DNA of 64,000 nt from an uncultured Clostridia bacterium (GTDB lineage: Bacteria; Bacillota; Clostridia; Oscillospirales; Oscillospiraceae). Positions 1 through 8,275 of the stretch are shown in pieces (position 1 is the stretch's first letter; every line of letters begins with the position of its first letter). The translations under genes and the position numbers were made by a program. Below the pieces are notes generated by a model that searched no databases, was not told the DNA's origin, and was given only the letters and a program-made list of their open reading frames with translations. The stretch covers positions 1 through 64,000 of the forward strand of contig CAKNZJ010000038.1 of assembly GCA_932222125.1 (NCBI GenBank), in the 5' to 3' direction.

Positions 1-83
1 GTGCTCTGTGCTCTGTGCTCTGTGCTCTGTGCTCTGTGCTCTGTGCTCTGTGCTCTGTGCTCTGTGCTCTGTGCTCTGTGCTC
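1..83. repeat. Heptamer tandem repeat (GTGCTCT)n
   Basis: About 11.9 uninterrupted copies of the 7-bp unit GTGCTCT run from the first base of the window, so the array may extend to the left. It lies just downstream of the 3' end of a minus-strand glycosyltransferase gene. Seven is not a multiple of three, so any reading frame through it would shift when the copy number changes. Both strands read as repetitive peptides, which I do not regard as genes. Confidence 0.95.
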
Positions 84-108
84 ATCCCTTTAATCCCCTT
101 ACCAGTAA

Positions 109-2010
109 CTATAAGCCTATATACTCCGCAACCCTTTTGCAGTTATTTCCATCCTGGTATTCATTGGCAAACTTGGATACTGTGTTCCTCTCCGCTTTGT
201 ATGGATCCTTTCCTTTCATAACATCCTCTATAAATCCATATAAATCCTTCATACATTCTATCTTATGCCCAGGCATTACCTCTTCCGGCCTTTCAAAGGC
301 AAATCCCAGTTTGTATTCCTCGATATCATCTATTACATATCCAATTGGCTTGTCTAAAAGCATATAATCAAATGCAACCGAGGAGTAGTCGCTCAATAAT
401 GCATCAGTGACCGGCATCACCTGATACAAATCCAGTCCCAATCTCTTTAACTTGTTGTCTGACAAAATCAAGAGATTACTCAGCGGCTGCGCTTTTACCA
501 CCTCCATATCCTGGCCAGGGTGCATCTTTATAATGAGCTTTATTTTACGCTTGGCCAAGTATTCATTGAGCTCTACCCACGTCTGTTCATCCTCAACTAG
601 GGGAACACCCAGCGCCAGCGTTTTACTTGAGTCATTTCTGGTTTTATCATAAGCAGATTGTCTAAACGTTGGGAGCCATAGCACCACTTTTTCATCAGCT
701 TCCAACCCCAACACTTTTTTTGCCTGCTCATTCCTTTGAAATAGAGCGTCATTTCTTGGGAGGCCACAAATAAACATTTTCTCCTTATCCGTAGAGAACT
801 GGTATGCCATCATATCCATTACTCCAGTGGAAGTGCACAGCACATGATTCACATATGGAGGAATATTGATCAAGCCCTTTACATTTTTTAGTGTGGGACA
901 CCCATGTGTTAAATAGACACATACCTGCCTGCGATCTTTTGACTCTATCGACAAATTATCAAAGAAGTTATATCGAGCTGCACCCCTCAATAGCCGCGTT
1001 TTCAAGGACCCATCCTGAAATGACGCCCTCCAGGTTCTATGGTCAATCTTTTCTCTCTTCCTATCCTCTCTTGTGAGCCATAAAAATCTATATTGATCAT
1101 ACTCCCTTTTAGAACACAGATAGTTATATAGCGCGCCTGAATTCCCGTCAAATCCGTTTAAACTCTCCATTGCAATCACATAATCGCCATATATCATGCG
1201 CCCCATGATACATAACGAACGTTTAATCGCCTTATATGTAAATCCTTTTATCCCAAGCTGCATCATTGCCAGCCGAATAAAATTTCTGCGCGCCCATTTT
1301 TGATATTTTATTGCGCCCCTGTCCGCCCCGTATTTCTCTATATACCTTGATCGCTTTTTCCTTTGCAGGATATCACGTTTGTCATGCCATGAGGCCCGGA
1401 AATGATGGATGCATACCGTATTGTCCGTACGCATAATCTCTCCTGTTTCATAACTTTTTGGGCAAAAATACTCCTTTGGATACAGGGCTGCCACACCCTC
1501 AATCTCCTGATAGGTGTTGTCCAAGCGTATCTGGTACTTCTCTTTGGTCATGCTGGTAATGGTGAGCACATTTGTTGTCTGGTCAAAGCTGCCATCCGGA
1601 TTGATAAAATGCCTATTATCATAATAGGACAGCAAGTATTCCATCCATACACCGTGCTTCACTGAACCCATGATAGCTGTTGGAATAGATGTGTCATTTT
1701 CAAAACCGGAAAATGCTGCATGCCTCAGATAGGGATCCAAATTTTTTAACAATTCCACGTCTGTATCCATATAAATGCCGCCCTCATGGTATAACGCATA
1801 CAAACGCACATAGTCCGTTACAAAGGCCCACTTTTTTGCCTCATAGGCCTCCTTCACATATTGATTGGCATTACAGTCAAAATTGCGTTCATTCCATTCC
1901 TTAATTTCATAGTCCGGGCAATGCTTCCTCCAGCTGGCGATATAGCGCTTGACCTCATCGGGCAGCGGCTTTCCCCCAAACCAGCAGTAATGTATAATTT
2001 TTGGTATCAT
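109..2010 (-). CDS. Glycosyltransferase fused to CDP-glycerol glycerophosphotransferase domain
   Basis: 633 aa, predicted to work in cell-surface polymer synthesis (capsule or teichoic-acid-like). Residues 1-250 look like a DXD-type sugar transferase: the N-terminus MIPKIIHYCWFG and the motif YMDTDVELL are typical of capsular-polysaccharide/mannosyltransferase OCH1-like enzymes. Residues about 260-633 resemble TagB/TagF CDP-glycerol glycerophosphotransferases, with TSTGVMDMMA, WLPTFR, KMHPGQ, and SDYSSVAFDYML followed by DKPIGY. An ATG 15 bases further upstream is possible, but GGAGAAGGA sits just before the ATG at 2010, which also overlaps the flippase stop as ATGA. That suggests translational coupling. 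The exact acceptor and polymer cannot be read from sequence. Confidence 0.85.
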   Translation of the reverse strand: MIPKIIHYCWFGGKPLPDEVKRYIASWRKHCPDYEIKEWNERNFDCNANQYVKEAYEAKKWAFVTDYVRLYALYHEGGIYMDTDVELLKNLDPYLRHAAFSGFENDTSIPTAIMGSVKHGVWMEYLLSYYDNRHFINPDGSFDQTTNVLTITSMTKEKYQIRLDNTYQEIEGVAALYPKEYFCPKSYETGEIMRTDNTVCIHHFRASWHDKRDILQRKKRSRYIEKYGADRGAIKYQKWARRNFIRLAMMQLGIKGFTYKAIKRSLCIMGRMIYGDYVIAMESLNGFDGNSGALYNYLCSKREYDQYRFLWLTREDRKREKIDHRTWRASFQDGSLKTRLLRGAARYNFFDNLSIESKDRRQVCVYLTHGCPTLKNVKGLINIPPYVNHVLCTSTGVMDMMAYQFSTDKEKMFICGLPRNDALFQRNEQAKKVLGLEADEKVVLWLPTFRQSAYDKTRNDSSKTLALGVPLVEDEQTWVELNEYLAKRKIKLIIKMHPGQDMEVVKAQPLSNLLILSDNKLKRLGLDLYQVMPVTDALLSDYSSVAFDYMLLDKPIGYVIDDIEEYKLGFAFERPEEVMPGHKIECMKDLYGFIEDVMKGKDPYKAERNTVSKFANEYQDGNNCKRVAEYIGL

Positions 2011-3611
2011 TTCTTCCTTCTCCATTTAAATAACCTACTTTTCAGAATTTCCCGCTCCTCCTTGCCCAGCATTAGGAAGTAATTGATGGTACAGGACAGC
2101 AAGACCACCACAACTCCATTTACCAAAAGCATGGTCCAGCTGTCACTTGGCAAGATCAGCTTGATCCCCAAACATACTAATGTGACAACCGCGACCACTG
2201 CGATATTTCTTAGTATCACCGGATAAAATGTATACCACTTAAAGTGCAGACAAGCCGCTCCGTATAACGGAAGGAAGGTCAGCGCCCGTATAATGCTCAA
2301 AATGGTGCTCACTCCCACCACAATATACATCTTCACCCGATCATCGTGGGGATACTGCAGCAGGATAAAAACCAGCAATGTGGAAACTATAGCGTTGAAC
2401 AGCAAAAACAGCGACGACTGTCTCACCTTGTTGGTAACAGTAAATATATTCCACATCGGCTCTAGCGGCAGCGCAAATATAAATGCCCCTGCACTCAATA
2501 GGGAGAGCACATGCAGTAGGCCGGCATCCTGTCCAGGCATCCACAGAGTGAAAAAATCTCTGCCGTAAACATACAAAAAGGCGATGGGGATGCAGGCAAA
2601 AAAACCCAATAGTCTCACCGCTGAAACCAGTTGCCTTTTGATATCCTCCATGTCATTTTTCGCATAGCTGATGGTGATCTGTGGCGCAAAGGTGCTGGAC
2701 AGCGTGCCAAATATAGATAAAATCTGTGCTGGCAAGGTCTTGGAAATGGACACCACACCCATAGCTGCAGATCCCACCAGCCAATTGGTAATGAGCAGGT
2801 CCAACCCAGTAGACAATATACTGCTGATGGATGAGAAGCTGTTCCACATACCGGACAAGACCAGAGTTTTTATTTTTTTGAGGTCAAAGTACCTTCTCCT
2901 GATCCGAACAAATGGCAGCAGCTTTTTGGTATAGTAGACATTGGTCCCAATGGTATACAGACCACAGACCACCGCGGACAGGCCAAGATACCACACATGG
3001 GGTTGAAACAGTAAAAACGCGACCACTAAAATGACGGCATTGATCACGTTGGAAATTACACGCTGCAGAGAGGACAACTCCAGTCGGTTCCTAGCAAATG
3101 TGGCCACGCCAAACACATTACCGACCAACCCAATGATAAAGCTGGCAAACAGCAGCGCCCAGAGCAACGTGACATCAGACAAAATATTGCCCGGCACGTT
3201 GACCAACCGATCCAGAAATACCAGAACCAATCCTCCCGCTATAGTCAAAAAGAAGGAGATAAACAGGTTTGCCATGACAACCGAAGTGAAGTATTTACTG
3301 GTGTCCTCATGCTCCCCCCTGTGTATACTCAATGTGATAAATCGTCCCGCCATTGAGTTTAACGCCGTTGTAATAATTGTGGCATACCCGGTAAAATTAT
3401 TGGCCAGCCCAACAAATCCATAGGCTTCCTCTCCTACATATTTCACAATGTACGGCGTCAAAAGAAAGCTGATGCCCAAATTGATGGCGAAAGCCATCAT
3501 TTGGGCAACCATATTAATTGCCAACTGCTTGTTTTTATTCAACGCAATCCTTCCCATCGTAACGAAATTGCCCATTTCCCCGCTCAGTCGCCTGGGAATC
3601 GGTCTCTGCAT
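2007..3611 (-). CDS. Polysaccharide/oligosaccharide flippase (Wzx/MATE-like)
   Basis: 534 aa integral membrane protein with about 12-14 hydrophobic segments spread over its whole length, as in the polysaccharide biosynthesis/MVF flippase superfamily. The N-terminal pattern QLAINMVAQMMAFAINLGIS then TPYIVKYVGEEAYGFV is typical of Wzx-type exporters that move undecaprenyl-linked repeat units across the membrane. It precedes and overlaps by 4 bases the glycosyltransferase/glycerophosphotransferase gene, so the two probably act on the same surface polymer. The start is uncertain: ATG codons at 3575 and 3557 are also possible, and none has a clearly superior ribosome site. The mature homology begins near the third candidate. 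Confidence 0.85.
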   Translation of the reverse strand: MQRPIPRRLSGEMGNFVTMGRIALNKNKQLAINMVAQMMAFAINLGISFLLTPYIVKYVGEEAYGFVGLANNFTGYATIITTALNSMAGRFITLSIHRGEHEDTSKYFTSVVMANLFISFFLTIAGGLVLVFLDRLVNVPGNILSDVTLLWALLFASFIIGLVGNVFGVATFARNRLELSSLQRVISNVINAVILVVAFLLFQPHVWYLGLSAVVCGLYTIGTNVYYTKKLLPFVRIRRRYFDLKKIKTLVLSGMWNSFSSISSILSTGLDLLITNWLVGSAAMGVVSISKTLPAQILSIFGTLSSTFAPQITISYAKNDMEDIKRQLVSAVRLLGFFACIPIAFLYVYGRDFFTLWMPGQDAGLLHVLSLLSAGAFIFALPLEPMWNIFTVTNKVRQSSLFLLFNAIVSTLLVFILLQYPHDDRVKMYIVVGVSTILSIIRALTFLPLYGAACLHFKWYTFYPVILRNIAVVAVVTLVCLGIKLILPSDSWTMLLVNGVVVVLLSCTINYFLMLGKEEREILKSRLFKWRRKK

Positions 3612-3666
3612 TCACCCGTCAAGGAAGTGCGCCAAACACAGCACCATTCCTTTTAGCTTGCACACT

Positions 3667-3694
3667 GGTATATCTTTCTCTTAATACATATCAA
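3667..3694 (-). promoter_or_regulatory. Candidate sigma-A promoter for the flippase operon
   Basis: On the minus strand TTGATA (3694-3689) and TATACC (3672-3667) are separated by 16 bases. It lies about 60 bases upstream of the flippase start in an AT-rich stretch. The match is moderate and no operator was recognised. Confidence 0.45.
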
Positions 3695-3841
3695 TAAAAT
3701 CATATTGCTTCATTTTTATTATACTGACAGCCCCTTGAAAAGTCAAGCTGCCCTTGGCATTGGCCGGGCCTCATGATACTGGAAAATCTCTATTGACACG
3801 GTCCCATCATCTTAACTATAGCACTCGTCTCATAGTAGTAC

Positions 3842-3896
3842 CACAAATCCAGGGAGTGCATCTCATCAAAGCTGAGATGCACTCCCTGGATTTGTG
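3842..3896. repeat. Perfect 24-bp inverted repeat, 7-nt loop
   Basis: Left arm 3842-3865 and right arm 3873-3896 are exact reverse complements, with loop TCAAAGC. No T-run follows on either strand, so it is not a classical intrinsic terminator. It sits in the gap between the minus-strand polymer operon's upstream region and the element remnant on the right. Confidence 0.9.
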
Positions 3897-4259
3897 AATC
3901 TGTCCCCATAGATGAGAATGCTGGGCAGCTCTTCCCGTCCGGTATCCAGAACCGTATGGGTCACATCACCGCTAAAGCAACTGCCGCTCCCACAAGAAAG
4001 TAAAACCAATCTCAACACGCCTTATTTTTCGTATGGTCGGAAAAAATATAATTGAATCAGTAGTTATCAATAACACAATATAGAAAAGCAGAAGTATGAA
4101 GAGCCGTTTAAGTGTAATAAATGGCCCTTAGAAAAAGTGCAAGCAAAATTACACAAGGAACATATAATGCCACCTTTATACCCAGTGAAATTCTGCAAAA
4201 ATGAATTGCTTTGATTTCGCTAGTTGCACTATGTCAATTAGTTATAAAAGCAAAAATAA

Positions 4260-4850
4260 ACATCACTTGACAAGGGCATACAGGGAAAAAAAGTGCCACT
4301 AACCTTTGCCGACTACATTCAAGGCATACTGTCACGCAGGGCACAGGCGGGAAAACCGGGATATTCTCAATCCCTCTATAACCTTAAAGACGCGGCGAAA
4401 ATGCTGAATTTCCTGCAAAGCAACAGCATTATGGATATGACGGGGCTTGATGAAAAATTCAAGTCCATGATAGGGGAACAACTGGATATACAAGGGAAAC
4501 TGAAAGCCGTTGAACGGCGGCTTTCCACTCTGAAAAAGCACTTAGAGCAAGCCGCCATTTATTTCAAGTGTAAGGGAAAGAAGCCACTGACCGAAGCCGA
4601 GCAAATCCTATTCACAACGGCGAAAGATTATCTCAAAGGCGTGATGAACGGCAAGACCACAACCCCGACAAAGAAATGGAAAGAAGAATACACCAAGCTG
4701 ACCGCCGAGAGAAAAACGCTCAATCAGCGGTATCTTGTGCTGAACGAGGAAGTGAAAGAAGCAGAGAAAATCAGAAAGAGCGTTTACAGTATCTTGCGGC
4801 AGGAACAGCGGGAACAACAGCTTCACAGAAAGCAGGATATGGAGCAATAA
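4260..4850 (+). pseudogene. C-terminal fragment of a relaxase/mobilization protein
   Basis: The open frame runs from just after an in-frame TAA at 4257 to the stop at 4850, about 196 codons. From its GTG at 4293 the product is highly charged and helical, with a coiled coil from about residue 60. The opening DKGIQGKK then PLTFADYIQG, and the later YNLKDAAKMLNFLQ, resemble the end of MobA/VirD2-type relaxases of Tn916/CTn-like elements. The catalytic N-terminal tyrosine and histidine domain is absent. No good ribosome site precedes the GTG. I read this as the tail left by a deletion and not as a functional gene. Fragments of other conjugation genes follow within 1 kb. Confidence 0.65.
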
Positions 4851-4928
4851 CAGACAGGGCGGCGGGGATAGTCACTGCTTATCACCGTCGCCCTGCTTTA
4901 CTTTTTTGTCAGACTGATAAACTGGAAG

Positions 4929-5321
4929 TTACACACCTTTGGGGTGGCGAATACTACAATCAATCCTTGTATCACCCATCATCATATCAATCAAATGGGA
5001 AAGCCCCCAAACGGCACATACTTCAAGGTCTTTACATTCATCATATGTGCATTTAAGGATTTCACCACGATGATATAAACCGCCTCTTCCTGTTATTGCA
5101 CCTACAACCACTCTATCGGGTGCCCAACTGTCCTCGTCGTTGGCAAATGGCCTACTTCCTACTACCTGTAGTTTAGAAAGACCACTCTGATATAAGTATA
5201 TAAACCGGAAAAAACCTACATCTTCAGGTACATCATCGTATGAGGAATATATGCCTTTGTAAATACCCATTACGTAAGCGTTTCGCCCATCTGAAAAAGG
5301 TATCTCTACAATATCGCCCAA
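4929..5321 (-). CDS. Imm26-like immunity protein, start region frameshifted
   Basis: 130 codons from a TTG at 5321. The N-terminal GDIVEIPFSDGRNAY and the C-terminal half (RPFANDEDSWAPDRV, YHRGEILKC, CAVWGLSHLID) match my memory of the Imm26 family of polymorphic-toxin immunity proteins. The natural start appears broken. A good ribosome site (AGGGGAAG) precedes an ATG at 5338, but that frame reads only MARRKNWAIL and stops. One extra A in the A-run at 5322-5327 would give MARRKKLGDIVEIP in frame. Either translation starts weakly at TTG, or the gene is inactivated or switched by slippage. No partner toxin gene is visible nearby. Confidence 0.6.
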   Translation of the reverse strand: MGDIVEIPFSDGRNAYVMGIYKGIYSSYDDVPEDVGFFRFIYLYQSGLSKLQVVGSRPFANDEDSWAPDRVVVGAITGRGGLYHRGEILKCTYDECKDLEVCAVWGLSHLIDMMMGDTRIDCSIRHPKGV

Positions 5322-5556
5322 TTTTTTCTTCTTGCCATGGTTCTTCCCCTAAACTCTGATTTGTCAGTTAGCTCGCTGACCCAAGTATAGCACATTTCCC
5401 CCTCTGAAAAGAATCCCCGCTCTATGTCCGTTCCGCCTATCCAGACCGTCAAGGGGCGAGTAGTATTTTTGCCGTTGCCATTTCGCTGCCGAAAACAGAT
5501 CCTACCCGTCCACGGAGCTTTTCCACCTGATTTTTCCAATCCCTTAAAAAGTTCCT

Positions 5557-5674
5557 CTTGACAAAAAGCCTAACGGGATATTCCTTGGATCCCCCGGAAG
5601 CGGCAAGAGCTTTGCCGCCAAGTTGGAAATCGTCAACGTGTTTCTGACATAGCCGGAGGATGATATTGTCATAG
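5557..5674 (+). pseudogene. Fragment of VirB4-like conjugation ATPase (Walker A)
   Basis: This frame reads LDKKPNGIFLGSPGSGKSFA followed by AKLEIVNVFLT, then an in-frame TAG at 5647-5649, then PEDDIVIAG. It is the P-loop region of the VirB4/TraE-type ATPase of conjugative transposons (usual form NGIFLGTPGSGKSF). Only about 40 residues remain of a protein of roughly 800, with a stop inside and a sudden break at about 5674. It cannot be functional and marks a deleted conjugation module. Confidence 0.65.
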
Positions 5675-5941
5675 CAGGCCCGGCTGAAAGAGCTAGAGCA
5701 GAAGCACAAGGAGGCCAAGAACGAGGAAATCGTTGACATCGTGCGGGGCATGAGCATCCCCCTGGGCCAGCTGCCCCTCCTGCTCCAGAAGCTCCGCGGT
5801 GCTTCTGGTCAGTATGGCCAGAAGTCCATTGGGTTTGGAGGAACCCCAACAAGCATTTTTGCGGAGCGAAAATCGCAAGTGTCTATACACTTACCTTGCT
5901 TGCCGCTAATGCGCTCCCCCAGAATCCCTGAGAAAACGTAA
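5675..5941 (+). pseudogene. Fragment of DUF4315-type element protein
   Basis: Joined directly to the VirB4 scrap. The reading QARLKELEQKHKEAKNEEIV then DIVRGMSIPLGQLPLLLQKL matches the end of the small helical DUF4315 protein encoded in Firmicutes conjugative transposons. The N-terminal part is missing. After about residue 45 the frame runs into sequence that does not resemble the family, to a TAA at 5941. The direct junction of two normally separate genes shows an internal deletion of the element. Confidence 0.5.
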
Positions 5942-5974
5942 ACAGTGTGTGCTAATTCTTTTCCCGTTTCACTA

Positions 5975-6003
5975 TTGATTATATTCCACTCATGGAATAT
6001 AAT
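5975..6003 (+). promoter_or_regulatory. padR promoter containing a 26-bp palindromic operator
   Basis: TTGATT (5975-5980) and TATAAT (5998-6003) are 17 bases apart. A perfect inverted repeat with 11-bp arms, ATTATATTCCA and its complement, and a 4-base centre covers 5978-6003, filling the spacer and the -10 box. PadR proteins bind such sites and often repress their own operon, so autoregulation is the natural inference. Confidence 0.75.
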
Positions 6004-6042
6004 GTGCAAGTAAAATAAAGCCATGAAGAGAGGGGGTATTGT

Positions 6043-6588
6043 ATGTTAAAACATGGGATTTTGGGGCTACTCAATTACAAAGAAATGACCGGGTATGAAA
6101 TTATGGAAATTTTTCGAGGTTCCCTAAATTATTTCTGGGATGCGAAAACCAGCCAGATTTATAGAGAACTTCAAAGACTGGAGCACAAGGAATGTGTAAG
6201 CAAAATAGTTGTTCCGCAAAATGGAAAGCCAGATAAAAACGTCTATTCCATCACAGCAACAGGGCGGGAAGAATTACTGCGATGGCTTGCAGATGGCGAC
6301 TTGGGGTTGAGGGTTAAGACACCGATTTTGATGAAAGTCTTTTTCCTTGGGGAAAGAAGCGCGAAAGAAAATATTTGTTATTTTGAAAGCGTTAAGAAAA
6401 GCTGCGAGTTATTCCTAAAAAGTTTAGAGCCTGTTCCACAGCTTATACACACCTATGGCGATAGGATTGGGCAGAAAGAGAAGACACTTTATTGGCAGAT
6501 GACGGTAGAATATGGGCGGCGAAGTTTACAAATGCAAATTGAGTGGGCGCAAGACTGCATCCGGCGATTGGAAGGAGAAATGAACTGA
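6043..6588 (+). CDS. PadR family transcriptional regulator
   Basis: 181 aa. The N-terminal winged helix (residues 1-85) has the PadR signature HGILGLLNYKEMTGYEIMEI and the wing VYSITATGREELLRWL. The C-terminal half (about 95-175) is the helical Vir_act_alpha_C-type dimerisation region. A ribosome site AGAGGGGG precedes the ATG. The stop overlaps the start of the flavodoxin-like gene by one base, so the two form an operon, and the palindrome in the promoter suggests autorepression relieved by a small ligand. It lies in AT-richer DNA among conjugative-element remnants and may be cargo of that element. PadR regulators commonly control detoxification or efflux genes, but the ligand here is unknown. 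Confidence 0.9.
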   Translation: MLKHGILGLLNYKEMTGYEIMEIFRGSLNYFWDAKTSQIYRELQRLEHKECVSKIVVPQNGKPDKNVYSITATGREELLRWLADGDLGLRVKTPILMKVFFLGERSAKENICYFESVKKSCELFLKSLEPVPQLIHTYGDRIGQKEKTLYWQMTVEYGRRSLQMQIEWAQDCIRRLEGEMN

Positions 6589-8228
6589 TGAACATCCTGG
6601 TGATAAATGGAAGTCCAAAAGGAGCCCACAGCAATACCTATCGGCTTACATCTGCATTTCTGGATGGCGTGAAGCAAGGGATTCAGGACATTCAGACAAA
6701 GGAGCTTTCCATCAGTCGTATGAATATTAAACCCTGCCTTGGCTGCTTTTCGTGCTGGAACCGCACGCCCGGACAATGCTGCATACAAGATGATATGCAG
6801 CAGGTCATTCAAGACCTGCTTTGGGCGGACATTACAATATGGAGCTTTCCTCTGTATTATTTTACGGTTCCCGGTTCACTAAAGAACCTAATTGACCGCC
6901 AGCTACCCATGCTTCTTCCCTTCATGGAAGAAAAGGAGGGACAGGTCGGAAACGGAAGCCATCCCTCTCGGTATGATATGAGCGGAAAAAGAACAGTGGT
7001 GATCTCCACCTGCGGCTTTTATACGGCCAAGGGAAACTATGACGGTGTATATAGTCTTTTCGATCACCTCTGCGGGCGGGGAAATTATACGACCGTTTTT
7101 TGCGGTCAGGGCGAACTGTTTCGAGTGCCGGAGCTGTCTGCGCGCACCAATGAATACCTTTCGTATGTGAGGTTGGCAGGACAGGAATATGCCAGCGGCG
7201 GCATTTCCGACAAAACACAGAAGCTGCTTGACCAGCTTTTATTACCAAAAGAAACCTTTGAAGCCTGTGCTGATGCAAGCTGGGGGATTGATAAGGACAG
7301 CGCAAAAGCAGGAGAGACTGCCGTAAAAAAAGAATCTGACACGCTGATTTTTACCAGGCAAATGGCGGCGCTTTATTGCAAGGAAAACTATCCCGGTAAA
7401 GACATTGTGCTGGAAATGCACTATACGGATGTGGAGGAGAGCTACCAAATCCTGCTGGGAAAGGACGGCAGCCATGTTTATACAAACGAGTCTTTAGCGG
7501 CTACCACAAAGATCGAAACGCCGGTTACCGTATGGCGTTCGATTGCAGCCGGAGAAATTCGGGGTGATGAAGCCATGATGCAAGGGCTTTATAAGGTAAA
7601 AGGAGATTTTACCTTGATGCTGAACTGGGACACCTACTTTGGCGGTTCGCGGCCACAGAAGAAACGGGTAGAAACGGCCCCATCGCAGAAAAACACCAAT
7701 ATGAACATTATGCTCATTCCGTGGATTATTTTATGGGTAGCCCCCGCGATCCACAAGCAATGGGGATGTCTTATCAGCATGGGCATCTGTGCGCTCATCC
7801 CCCTTATCTTCTATCGAAACAAAAAAACAGTATATGATATTTTGACAAATGCTTTGGTAACGGGTTTTTCCGTTACGATGCTGGCCGGATGTTCAGAAAA
7901 ATGGATGCTGCCGCTGTCGTATCTTTCCTTTGGCGTGATGTGGCTTGTGTCCTGTTTTGGTAAAGTACCTCTTACGGCCCATTATTCCATGCACAGCTAC
8001 GGTGATGAGGACGCGTTACAAAATGCGCTCTTTCTAAAGACCAACCGCATTTTGACCATGATTTGGGGCGTTCTTTACCTGTTTACATCCGTTTTTACTT
8101 GGCTACTGATGCGAACCTCTGTTAGTAGCTTTGTTTGGCTCATCAATTCTGTACTTCCTATCTTTATGGGGATTTTTACAGTATGGTTCCAGAAATGGTA
8201 TCCGGCAAAGGTGGCTGGGGGACAGTAG
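6588..8228 (+). CDS. Flavodoxin/NAD(P)H reductase-like protein with SCP2-like and membrane domains
   Basis: 546 aa. Residues 1-200 form an NADPH-dependent FMN reductase/flavodoxin-like domain (MNILVINGSPKG phosphate loop, CLGCFSCW cysteines, SFPLYYFTVPGSLKNLIDR). Residues about 265-370 look like an SCP2 sterol-carrier-type fold (IETPVTVWRSIAAGEI, MQGLYKVKGD). Residues about 385-545 contain four or five hydrophobic segments. The ATG at 6588 overlaps the padR stop and has AAGGAG upstream, and homology begins there. The likely role is membrane-associated reduction or handling of a hydrophobic compound under PadR control. That is inference from domains, and the substrate is unknown. Confidence 0.8.
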   Translation: MNILVINGSPKGAHSNTYRLTSAFLDGVKQGIQDIQTKELSISRMNIKPCLGCFSCWNRTPGQCCIQDDMQQVIQDLLWADITIWSFPLYYFTVPGSLKNLIDRQLPMLLPFMEEKEGQVGNGSHPSRYDMSGKRTVVISTCGFYTAKGNYDGVYSLFDHLCGRGNYTTVFCGQGELFRVPELSARTNEYLSYVRLAGQEYASGGISDKTQKLLDQLLLPKETFEACADASWGIDKDSAKAGETAVKKESDTLIFTRQMAALYCKENYPGKDIVLEMHYTDVEESYQILLGKDGSHVYTNESLAATTKIETPVTVWRSIAAGEIRGDEAMMQGLYKVKGDFTLMLNWDTYFGGSRPQKKRVETAPSQKNTNMNIMLIPWIILWVAPAIHKQWGCLISMGICALIPLIFYRNKKTVYDILTNALVTGFSVTMLAGCSEKWMLPLSYLSFGVMWLVSCFGKVPLTAHYSMHSYGDEDALQNALFLKTNRILTMIWGVLYLFTSVFTWLLMRTSVSSFVWLINSVLPIFMGIFTVWFQKWYPAKVAGGQ

Positions 8229-8275
8229 AAATATTTATAGCAGGTGAAAAATGCTCATAGCGGAGGTGAATATAC

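Larger units (their letters stand above)
3612..4256. other. Gene-free junction between polymer operon and element remnant
   Basis: About 645 bases without a supportable gene. It holds the candidate flippase promoter and a perfect 24-bp inverted repeat (3842-3896). Base composition falls toward AT after about 3990, which fits the boundary of the decayed mobile element that follows. No terminal repeat of the element was identified. Confidence 0.6.

Noticed and set aside
8..367. Open frames with repeated CALCSVL peptides over the heptamer array
   Set aside because: They arise from the tandem repeat and antisense of the glycosyltransferase gene; no ribosome site or homology.
4929..5321. The Imm26-like frame as a spoVG- or capsid-like gene
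   Set aside because: The RPFANDEDSWAPD and YHRGEILKC pattern fits Imm26 better, and no phage genes are nearby.
5306..5539. 77-codon minus-strand frame ending in MARRKNWAIL
   Set aside because: Its end is only the broken start of the Imm26-like gene; the rest has no ribosome site or recognisable family.
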